The notes under the pieces were generated by a model, which saw only the letters and a program-made list of their open reading frames with translations, was not told the DNA's origin and ran no database searches. Position numbers and translations under genes: made by a program. Shown piece after piece: positions 57,850 to 64,000 of a stretch of DNA of 64,000 nt. Origin of the DNA: Acholeplasmataceae bacterium UBA5769 (GTDB lineage: Bacteria > Bacillota_I > Bacilli_A > Acholeplasmatales > Acholeplasmataceae); NCBI GenBank assembly GCA_002418725.1, contig DIER01000041.1:5987-69986 (forward strand). Reading direction: 5' to 3'. Each line of letters begins with the position of its first letter. The stretch's first letter is position 1.

Positions 57850-58485
57850 ATGAAAAAGATTATGGTTTTGGTGGGCATCCTTTTATGTATGCCTTTTCTT
57901 GTTTTAGGTGCTACAAGTGAGTATGCACCAGAGGGTATCATGATTGATATCAACGGTGTTGATAACCAAACATCGGTTTTAGGACGCATCGATATTTTAG
58001 TTAAGCGTCACGAAGTCCAAAGAAATATATCTGATGAACCTTCAGAAACTTATGTGACGATGTTTGGTGACATCGAAAACATTGACTATCTGAAAGAAGA
58101 TGATACGGTATGGATAAGTTATCTTGCTTATGTGGAGAATGCAAATGTTTTAAAGTACGCAGAAGGTATGTATCTTTTCGCTTCAGATGAAGCAGAGTAT
58201 ATGGCATATTCAACCATCAAAATCGTATGGATTGATCAAGACAAACAAACACTTTATATTTCAGATGAGATTACCATCGAACATCCTAAACCAAACGAAA
58301 AACGTTATGGTGAGATTGAGTTTCATGCAGAGGTTCCTTACAATGTAATCAATTACTATACGGTGGGTTCATGGGGAATTTTTATTTCTGGACTTCGCTG
58401 GATTTTAATAGCAGCTATTGCTTTATCGGTTGGAGTTTTAACTACAACGGTAATCGTGATTAAAGTGAGGGCTAGAAAAAGATGA
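57850..58485 (+). CDS. Secreted membrane-anchored protein, first of a tandem pair
   Basis: This 211-residue protein has an N-terminal signal-like helix (1-20), a beta-rich ecto-domain (about 25-175) and a C-terminal membrane helix (about 178-203) with basic end. It shares with the next gene product the segments RIDILVKRHEV, FGDIENIDYLKEDD and WISYLAYVENA. AAAAGGGGGA precedes the ATG, and TATAAT lies at 57803-57808. I do not recognise a family; single-pass anchored surface protein with an extracytoplasmic domain is what the sequence shows. Confidence 0.7.
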   Translation: MKKIMVLVGILLCMPFLVLGATSEYAPEGIMIDINGVDNQTSVLGRIDILVKRHEVQRNISDEPSETYVTMFGDIENIDYLKEDDTVWISYLAYVENANVLKYAEGMYLFASDEAEYMAYSTIKIVWIDQDKQTLYISDEITIEHPKPNEKRYGEIEFHAEVPYNVINYYTVGSWGIFISGLRWILIAAIALSVGVLTTTVIVIKVRARKR

Positions 58486-59207
58486 AAAAAAACCATTGTT
58501 ATGCTGTTCACTATAAGTTAATCATTTTCGTTATACTTTTGACTCTATCTTTGATAGGTGCCTCTTACTTAACCTTTGTAGAAGCTGTACCACCTTCTGC
58601 CATAGAAGGCATCACCATCAGAATTGAAGATAGCGCCTGTTCAGGGGATACTCCAACATTTGCTAATCACATCGATCTCTTGGTGAAAAAAAGCGATGTG
58701 ATTGATCGCATCATGATGACACCTAACGCACAGTATACAGCACTTTTTGGTCATATCAGTTCGATCGACTACCTCGAAGAAGACGCGATCTGGGTGAGTT
58801 ATCTGGCATATGTTGGGAATGCAACACTGCAAGAAGAGCATGCTTGTTATATAACCTTCATGGTTGAACCGGACGACTATAAAGTTTATTCACAAATAAA
58901 ACTGGTTTATTTTAACGATCAAGGCGAGACACTTTTTATCTCAGAACCGATCGAAAATACCATTGCTGGGTATAGAGAATCTCGTTATGGGGACATCGAG
59001 TTTATACCTTCAGATAACTTTAGAATTGAAAATACGTATCGCCTCTTTGGTGGTTGGGGTTGGATTGCTGCTTTAATTATTGGTGTGTATATCTTAAGAA
59101 TACTTCTTTGGGTCTTCATCGGCATTGCAGGTCTGCTATCGGTGTATGCAGTCTTCTATGTTGTTATCAAGCAAATAAAGCGATATCGGAACCGTCCCAA
59201 AACTTAA
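58482..59207 (+). CDS. Secreted membrane-anchored protein, second of a tandem pair
   Basis: This 241-residue paralogue of the preceding product has an N-terminal membrane helix (about 12-32), an ecto-domain with HIDLLVKKSDV, FGHISSIDYLEEDA and WVSYLAYVGNA, and two closely placed hydrophobic stretches at the C-terminus (about 188-228). It overlaps the first gene by 4 nt, so the pair is co-translated and could form a complex. Two Cys residues in the ecto-domain (SACSGD and HACYI) are absent from the first copy. Unknown function. Confidence 0.7.
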   Translation: MKKNHCYAVHYKLIIFVILLTLSLIGASYLTFVEAVPPSAIEGITIRIEDSACSGDTPTFANHIDLLVKKSDVIDRIMMTPNAQYTALFGHISSIDYLEEDAIWVSYLAYVGNATLQEEHACYITFMVEPDDYKVYSQIKLVYFNDQGETLFISEPIENTIAGYRESRYGDIEFIPSDNFRIENTYRLFGGWGWIAALIIGVYILRILLWVFIGIAGLLSVYAVFYVVIKQIKRYRNRPKT

Positions 59208-59236
59208 TCTAGCGCACAAAAACTTGCTCAAATACA

Positions 59237-59266
59237 AAGACACGTAACCAGGCGTGTCTTTTATTG
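59237..59266 (+). terminator. Terminator before rpsL promoter
   Basis: AAGACACG (59237-59244) and CGTGTCTT (59253-59260), followed by TTATTG. Confidence 0.8.
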
Positions 59267-59295
59267 TTTTTTTACACCTTTTTTGCTTAAAATCG

Positions 59296-59324
59296 TTGAC
59301 ATAAGAATCGATTCGTTATATAAT
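59296..59324 (+). promoter_or_regulatory. rpsL operon promoter
   Basis: TTGACA (59296-59301), 17 bases, TATAAT (59319-59324): a near-consensus strong promoter. A roughly 115-base leader follows, without a clear known fold. Confidence 0.88.
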
Positions 59325-59444
59325 AAACACGCTGCGTAAAAAGCACAATTTTCTAACAAAGCGATGGCTTAATAAAGCCGTGAAGATTTTGTAAATCAAA
59401 AAAAGAAACACATGGATATGTGTCAAAAGAAAGGAGATCTACAA

Positions 59445-59912
59445 ATGCCAACAATTTCGCAACTTGTTAAAAACGGAAGAACGGACAAAAAGTACAAATC
59501 AAAGTCACCTGCACTCGGCTACGGCTTCAACAGCTTACAGAAGCAAGAATCCGATTACAGTTCACCACAAAAGCGTGGGGTTTGCACACGTGTTACAACC
59601 ATGACACCAAAGAAACCAAACTCAGCTTTACGTAAATATGCCCGTGTACGTTTAAGCAACCAAACCGAAGTCACTGCGTATATCCCAGGGATCGGTCACT
59701 CACTCCAAGAACACAGCGTCGTGCTGATTCGTGGTGGACGTGTCAAGGACCTTCCAGGGGTACGTTACCATATCGTTCGCGGTACACTCGATGCGTCTGG
59801 TGTTGCTAACCGCAAACAAGCACGTTCCAAGTATGGTGCTAAGCGTCCAAAGGCTGGAGCAGCTGCAAAACCAGGAACAAAACCCGGTGCTAAACCCGCT
59901 GGAAAGAAGTAA
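59445..59912 (+). CDS. rpsL: Ribosomal protein S12 with Ala/Pro/Lys tail
   Basis: This 155-residue S12 has the decoding-site loop [15 protein letters not shown], with the streptomycin-site lysine unchanged, and [16 protein letters not shown]. The usual length is about 137; the C-terminus carries an extra tail rich in Lys, Ala, Gly and Pro (residues about 137-155). AAAGGAGAT precedes ATG 59445. First gene of the str operon with rpsG. Confidence 0.96.
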   Translation: MPTISQLVKNGRTDKKYKSKSPALGYGFNSLQKQESDYSSPQKRGVCTRVTTMTPKKPNSALRKYARVRLSNQTEVTAYIPGIGHSLQEHSVVLIRGGRVKDLPGVRYHIVRGTLDASGVANRKQARSKYGAKRPKAGAAAKPGTKPGAKPAGKK

Positions 59913-59967
59913 ACTAAAAAAATCAAACTATCATTAATTGATCAAAAGAAAGGAAGAAGGTGAACTC

Positions 59968-60438
59968 ATGCCACGTAAAGGACATGTCGTAAAACGCGAT
60001 GTTTTACCAGACCCAATTTACCAATCAAAGCTTGTGACCCGTGTTGTCAATACCATTATGGAAGACGGCAAAAAAGGTACAGCTCAAGGCATTCTTTATG
60101 GTGCGTTTAACCGCATCAAGGAAGTAACTGGACGTGAGCCCATTGATGTATTCAATGAAGCTATGGCCAACATTATGCCTGTTATCGAAGTTCGTTCACG
60201 TCGTATCGGCGGACAAAACTACCAGGTTCCAACAGAAGTTAGACCTGTAAGAAAAACTGCATTAGGTTTGAGATGGTTAGTAAGCTATGCACGCTTACGT
60301 AACGAAAAAACCATGGAAGAAAAATTAGCGAAAGAAATCATGGACGCATCACAAGGTTTAGGTGCTGCTGTGAAGAAACGTGAAGAAGTACACAGGATGG
60401 CGGAAGCTAACAGGGCATTTGCGCATTATCGATGGTAG
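59968..60438 (+). CDS. rpsG: Ribosomal protein S7; 3' end possibly from another genome
   Basis: This 156-residue S7 has the N-terminal [17 protein letters not shown] and the 16S-binding core with [20 protein letters not shown] precedes ATG 59968. The last 15 codons ([15 protein letters not shown]) use AGG twice and CGA, unlike the CGT/AGA arginine use of the rest of the gene and of neighbouring ribosomal genes, suggesting an assembly junction near 60371-60395. The encoded ending is a normal S7 end. The fusA expected next is not intact. Confidence 0.9.
   Translation: MPRKGHVVKRDVLPDPIYQSKLVTRVVNTIMEDGKKGTAQGILYGAFNRIKEVTGREPIDVFNEAMANIMPVIEVRSRRIGGQNYQVPTEVRPVRKTALGLRWLVSYARLRNEKTMEEKLAKEIMDASQGLGAAVKKREEVHRMAEANRAFAHYRW
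60371..60395. other. Inferred assembly junction 1, inside rpsG
   Basis: Codon style and downstream gene content change here, in a conserved part of S7 ([12 protein letters not shown]). Left: mollicute. Right: about 375 bases from an unidentified bacterium with rpsG followed by an EF-G gene. The exact base cannot be fixed from sequence alone. Confidence 0.6.
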
Positions 60439-62348
60439 AATTATCAACAAAAATCAATTCGAATACTTTGTCCTCAAAGAGTACAGAAGCGTCTAAAAGA
60501 GGTGTTTCTGTGGCTGATGGTAAAGTTGTGTCTGAAACATCAGTAATGGAATTAAAGCGTAATATCGGTATTATTGCTCATATTGATGCAGGTAAGACTA
60601 CAACTACCGAACGTATTCTTTTTTATACTGGACGTACTTATAAAATAGGTTCAGTAGATGAAGGTACGACGGTGATGGATTTTATGGATCAGGAACGGGA
60701 ACGTGGTATTACTATAAAATCAGCAGCAACAAGCTGTCGCTGGCGTGAACATCAGATAAATATTATTGATACTCCGGGACATGCGGATTTCGGTGGAGAA
60801 GTTGAAAGAGTTCTTAATATGGCTGATGGTGTCCTGCTTCTGGTTGATGCTTTTGAAGGGACAATGCCGCAGACAAGATTTGTGCTCCAAAAAGCAATAG
60901 AATTGGGTAAGAAACCTGTTGTAGTAATTAATAAGGTTGACAAACCTAATTGCAGGCCAGATATAGTGAATGAGCAGGTATTTGATTTAATGTTCAGTCT
61001 TAATGCCACAGAAGAGCAACTTGATTTCAAAACAATTTATGGAAGTGCCAAACAAGGGTGGATGTCAACTGACTGGAAAAAAGTGACTAATGATATTACT
61101 ACTCTTTTTGATGCCATAATTTCAGAGATACCTGAACCATCGATGCTTGAAGGGTCACCTCAAATGCTAATTTCTTCTTTGGAGTACTCTCCTTATGTTG
61201 GCAGAATTGCTATTGGAAGGGTTCATAGAGGTATTCTCAGACAGGGGATGCAAATATCTCTTTGTAAGAGAGATGGAACATTTGAAAAGAGTCGTATTAA
61301 AGAACTTATGGTGTTTGATGGTCTTGAAAAAACCAAGACAGAAGAGGTGAAAAGTGGTGACATATGTGCTGTTGTTGGTATAGAAGGTTTTGAAATAGGA
61401 GATACTATTGCAGATTATGAATTTCCAGAATCTTTGCCCCCTATTTCGATTGACGAGCCTACAATGAGCATGTTGTTTACAATAAATGATTCTCCTTTTT
61501 TTGGGAAAGAGGGAAAATATGTTACATCAAGACACATAAAGGAGAGACTTGAAAAAGAACTTGAGAAGAATCTTGCGCTGAGAGTTAAAAATGGTCTGAC
61601 TGCAGACTCATTTGTTGTCTATGGAAGAGGAGTGCTCCATATTTCTATATTGATTGAGACCATGAGGCGGGAGGGATTCGAACTGCAGATAGGACAGCCT
61701 AAAGTTTTGGATAAGAATTTAAATGGTATACGTTGCGAGCCAATAGAGCATCTTACAATTGACCTTCCTGAAGAGCATGTGGGCAAAGCTATTGAAATGA
61801 CCACGAGACGAAAAGGATGTCTTATGCATATGGAGCATAGAAATGACAGGGTTCATCTTGATTTTGAAATACCATCCAGGGGGTTAATGGGCTTGAGAAG
61901 TAATTTAATGACTGCCACTCAAGGCGAAGCTGTAGTGGCACATCGTTTTAAGGGATATGAACCATACAAGGGTGATATTGAAAAGAGAAATAATGGTTCC
62001 CTGGTTGCTATTGAAACCGGCATGGCAGTGGCATATGCTATGGACAAGTTACAGGACAGGGGCAGATTTTTTATAAATCCTGGAGAAGAGATCTATGCTG
62101 GACAGGTAGTAGGAGAACATACAAGAGCAGGGGACCTTGGTATTAATATATGTAAGACAAAGAAACTCACCAATGTCCGTGCTGCAGGTACAGATGAAAA
62201 AGTCGTATTGCCTCCTCCGATCGTTTTCTCTTTGGAAGAGGCGCTTGAATACATTCAGGATGACGAATTAGTTGAAGTTACTCCTCACTGCATGAGAATA
62301 AGAAAAATCATTCTCGATGAAAATGAGAGAAAAAGAAGAAAGGGGTAA
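60432..62348 (+). CDS. Chimeric ORF: EF-G N-terminal fragment joined to TypA/BipA
   Basis: The 638-residue frame has three parts. Residues 1-38 have no recognised homology. Residues 39 to about 112 are EF-G-like ([41 protein letters not shown]). From DTPGH (113-117) onward, [20 protein letters not shown] and all later domains match Bacteroidetes TypA (BipA), a ribosome-associated GTPase: domain II, EF-G-like domains III and V, and its own C-terminal domain ending [15 protein letters not shown]. TypA has HVDHGKTTL instead of [10 protein letters not shown] at the P-loop, so the join is inconsistent with a natural gene. Treat the first 115 residues as foreign to the rest. Confidence 0.85.
   Translation: MVELSTKINSNTLSSKSTEASKRGVSVADGKVVSETSVMELKRNIGIIAHIDAGKTTTTERILFYTGRTYKIGSVDEGTTVMDFMDQERERGITIKSAATSCRWREHQINIIDTPGHADFGGEVERVLNMADGVLLLVDAFEGTMPQTRFVLQKAIELGKKPVVVINKVDKPNCRPDIVNEQVFDLMFSLNATEEQLDFKTIYGSAKQGWMSTDWKKVTNDITTLFDAIISEIPEPSMLEGSPQMLISSLEYSPYVGRIAIGRVHRGILRQGMQISLCKRDGTFEKSRIKELMVFDGLEKTKTEEVKSGDICAVVGIEGFEIGDTIADYEFPESLPPISIDEPTMSMLFTINDSPFFGKEGKYVTSRHIKERLEKELEKNLALRVKNGLTADSFVVYGRGVLHISILIETMRREGFELQIGQPKVLDKNLNGIRCEPIEHLTIDLPEEHVGKAIEMTTRRKGCLMHMEHRNDRVHLDFEIPSRGLMGLRSNLMTATQGEAVVAHRFKGYEPYKGDIEKRNNGSLVAIETGMAVAYAMDKLQDRGRFFINPGEEIYAGQVVGEHTRAGDLGINICKTKKLTNVRAAGTDEKVVLPPPIVFSLEEALEYIQDDELVEVTPHCMRIRKIILDENERKRRKG
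60757..60783. other. Inferred assembly junction 2, at the GTPase G3 motif
   Basis: The bases for [12 protein letters not shown] are shared by EF-G and TypA genes. Upstream is EF-G, downstream TypA (GGEVERV rather than the EF-G TAEVERS). This is a typical place for an assembler to switch between genomes. Confidence 0.75.
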
Positions 62349-62399
62349 TTTCAATTGTTCTTTTAAAAAAATCGATTAACTTTGCCCGCTCAAATTGAT

Positions 62400-62924
62400 A
62401 TGGAAATAAAAATGGACAGGGAGTACTCGGTTCCAGTCAAAGGGTTAAAAAGCGGGATGCATTATTATAACTTCTCGGTTGGGAACAGTTTTTTCGATAA
62501 TTTTGAAAACTCTATTGTCCATAAAGCGGCCATTGAGATTGACACCGCTTTGGAAAAAAGCGAGTCTTGGATTAAGATTGTTTCAAGATTTCATGGTAAC
62601 GTTACTGTGGATTGTGACAGATGCCTTGATGAATTGATCATGCCTGTTGAAACAGAAGCATCACTTCTTGTCAGACTTGTAAGAGAGGAGGGAGAGGAGA
62701 ATGATGCTATTGAAATTGTTAGTATTGACCCATCTGAGACTGTGCTTGACCTGAGTCAGTTTTTTTATGATTATATAACTCTCTCTCTGCCTGTACACAT
62801 GGTGCATGAAGAGGGATTGTGTGATCCTGAAATGATTCTGAGGTTGAAAACTGCTGAGGGAGAACATTCGCCTTCAGACAATGTTTCACCTTTTTTTAAG
62901 TTAAATGAATTGTTGAATTTATAA
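62400..62924 (+). CDS. DUF177/YceD-family protein, Bacteroidetes type
   Basis: This roughly 174-residue protein has the DUF177 pattern: YSVPVKGLKSGMHYYNFSV at the start, FFDNFENS, and the CDRC motif in VTVDCDRCLDELI near residue 80. In bacteria it precedes rpmF and has been linked to 23S rRNA accumulation in plants and Escherichia coli. No Shine-Dalgarno lies before ATG 62400; TTG 62382 and ATG 62412 are alternatives. Its neighbours rpmF and fabH give the classical DUF177-rpmF-fabH order. It belongs to the Bacteroidetes segment. Confidence 0.85.
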   Translation: MEIKMDREYSVPVKGLKSGMHYYNFSVGNSFFDNFENSIVHKAAIEIDTALEKSESWIKIVSRFHGNVTVDCDRCLDELIMPVETEASLLVRLVREEGEENDAIEIVSIDPSETVLDLSQFFYDYITLSLPVHMVHEEGLCDPEMILRLKTAEGEHSPSDNVSPFFKLNELLNL

Positions 62925-62940
62925 GTAAAATATTTAAGAA

Positions 62941-63123
62941 ATGGCACATCCGAAACACAAGATTTCAAAAGCACGCAGGGATAAGAGAAGAACTCATGAC
63001 CGTGTGGAAGTTCCAACACTTGCTCACTGCTCCAATTGTGGTGCTGCAGTTATATATCATCATGTCTGTCCTGAATGTGGCTATTATAGAGGCCGTTTGA
63101 TGATTCAGAAATCATCATCATAG
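62941..63123 (+). CDS. rpmF: Ribosomal protein L32, Bacteroidetes type
   Basis: This 60-residue L32 starts MAHPKHKISKARRDKRRTHD and has the zinc ribbon CSNC (residues about 31-34) and CPEC (44-47), then YYRGR. The MAHPKxxxS start is typical of Bacteroidetes. The start has no Shine-Dalgarno (AT-rich TATTTAAGAA), as usual in that phylum, unlike all ribosomal genes in the left 60 kb. Confidence 0.93.
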   Translation: MAHPKHKISKARRDKRRTHDRVEVPTLAHCSNCGAAVIYHHVCPECGYYRGRLMIQKSSS

Positions 63124-63241
63124 TGTTTTTTATAATTTTATATATATATACAGTTCCACTCTTATTCAGGGTAATGGTTTGGTTTTTGCTTAACACCTCA
63201 ATTTAAACATTTTTCCTGATAAGTTTTAATGTGAATTAATT

Positions 63242-64000
63242 ATGAGAGCAGTTATTAATGGCATTGGTGCATACCTTCCAGAGTATATTCTTACAAATGA
63301 TGAGTTGTCAAAAATGGTTGACACAAGCGATGAGTGGATTATGACTCGTATTGGCGTTAAAGAGAGAAGGATACTTAAAGAAGACGGACTTGGTACTTCC
63401 CATATGGGAGCGTTAGCCGTGGAAGATCTCATTAAAAAAACGGGTCTGAACAGAGATGAGATAGATATATTGATTTGTGCAACTGTTACTCCAGATATGC
63501 TATTCCCTGCGACTGCTAATATTATTTGTGACAAAGTTGGGATTAAGAATGCATGGGGTTTTGATATTAATGCAGGCTGTTCAGGCTTTATATTCAGTTT
63601 TGCAAATTGTGCTTCACTTATTGAGTCAGGCCGTGCAAAAAAAATAGTGTTGGTTACAGGGGAGAGAATGTCTGCTATTACAGATTACACTGACAGAAGT
63701 ACATGTCCTCTTTTTGGTGACGGTGCTGTTGCCATGTTGATTGAACCAGGTGATGATCCATCGGTCGGACTCGTAGACGAAATACTTCATGTCGACGGGA
63801 TCGGCAGACAATATCTTTTTCAAAAAGCCGGAGGTTCGCTTTATCCACCTACGGAACAGACTTTAAAAAACAGGGAACATTATATTTATCAGGATGGTCA
63901 GGTAGTCTTTAAATATGCAGTCAGCCGTATGGCAGATGTTTCTGTAGAGATGATGGAAAAGCATAATCTCAAGGCGTCAGATATAGCCTATCTTGTGCCT
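63242..64000 (+). CDS. fabH: Beta-ketoacyl-ACP synthase III, 3' end outside window
   Basis: The first 253 codons of FabH are present; the window ends inside the gene. The catalytic cysteine is Cys113 in INAGCSGFIFS, and GVKERR near residue 38 is conserved. It starts fatty-acid synthesis by condensing acetyl-CoA with malonyl-ACP. It lies after rpmF in the order seen in Bacteroidetes and many other bacteria. No Shine-Dalgarno before ATG 63242. The His and Asn of the triad lie at or beyond the window edge. Confidence 0.93.
   Translation, partial: MRAVINGIGAYLPEYILTNDELSKMVDTSDEWIMTRIGVKERRILKEDGLGTSHMGALAVEDLIKKTGLNRDEIDILICATVTPDMLFPATANIICDKVGIKNAWGFDINAGCSGFIFSFANCASLIESGRAKKIVLVTGERMSAITDYTDRSTCPLFGDGAVAMLIEPGDDPSVGLVDEILHVDGIGRQYLFQKAGGSLYPPTEQTLKNREHYIYQDGQVVFKYAVSRMADVSVEMMEKHNLKASDIAYLVP

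Noticed and set aside
60432..62348. A genuine new translational GTPase or tetracycline-resistance protein
   Set aside because: Domains after residue 113 are ordinary TypA, the P-loop part is ordinary EF-G, and flanks come from different phyla, so an assembly join is simpler.

Overview
Positions 1 to about 60,380 look like the chromosome of a low-GC, wall-less Firmicutes relative, most likely an Acholeplasma-like mollicute (Acholeplasmatales). The support is gene order and signals. TGA is used as a stop and tryptophan is TGG, so this is not the Mycoplasma code. Genes have AGGAGG-type ribosome binding sites and TTGACA/TATAAT promoters. Gene strings are Firmicutes-like: ecfA1-ecfA2-ecfT-truA; tmk-holB-yaaT-trmN6-rsmI-metS; cysS-mrnC-rlmB-sigma-rpmG-secE-nusG-rplK-rplA-rplJ-rplL-rsmC-rpoB-rpoC; rpsL-rpsG. 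I cannot name the species.

Layout of the main part: 1-2,517 holds an M3 peptidase end, a small membrane protein and a thioredoxin/flavin-reductase pair. 2,717-13,165 holds the ECF transporter core, tRNA/DNA housekeeping genes, a Met T-box and metS. 13,253-16,226 is a fructose PTS operon with its own HPr. 16,302-21,202 is nucleobase metabolism: a guanine riboswitch with a purine permease, and uraA with an attenuator, divergent from pyrR. 21,199-33,141 is mixed: a GNAT-SGNH fusion, rplM-rpsI, gltX, a GLUG lipoprotein, a Cas4-like/exonuclease fusion, cysS and mrnC. 33,146-52,084 is a P-type ATPase and the transcription/ribosome cluster through rpoC. 52,162-56,742 holds two GntR-like regulators facing an apparent sphingoid-base operon (serine palmitoyltransferase-like enzyme, SDR reductase, FNT-like channel). 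56,847-59,207 holds a GGDEF protein and two tandem paralogous secreted proteins. 59,445 onward is rpsL-rpsG.

The window is very probably not one molecule. Near the 3' end of rpsG the codon style changes (about 60,371-60,395). A short piece of EF-G from an unidentified bacterium follows, and at the conserved DTPGH motif (about 60,757-60,783) it switches in frame to a Bacteroidetes-type TypA. After that come DUF177, rpmF and fabH genes of Bacteroidetes character without Shine-Dalgarno sequences. I read this as an assembly chimera built on conserved translation-gene k-mers. Annotation right of about 60,380 should not be assigned to the mollicute.

The most interesting biology in the genuine part is: a roughly 165-residue N-terminal extension on RpoC that looks like two tandem alpha-CTD-like repeats; a predicted sphingolipid-initiating operon with repeat-rich control DNA and two UTRA-type regulators; a predicted nuclease joining a Cas4-like Fe-S PD-(D/E)XK module to a DEDD exonuclease module; a thioredoxin reductase lacking the NADPH-binding signatures; and an RpoB with Gln at the rifampicin position 526.
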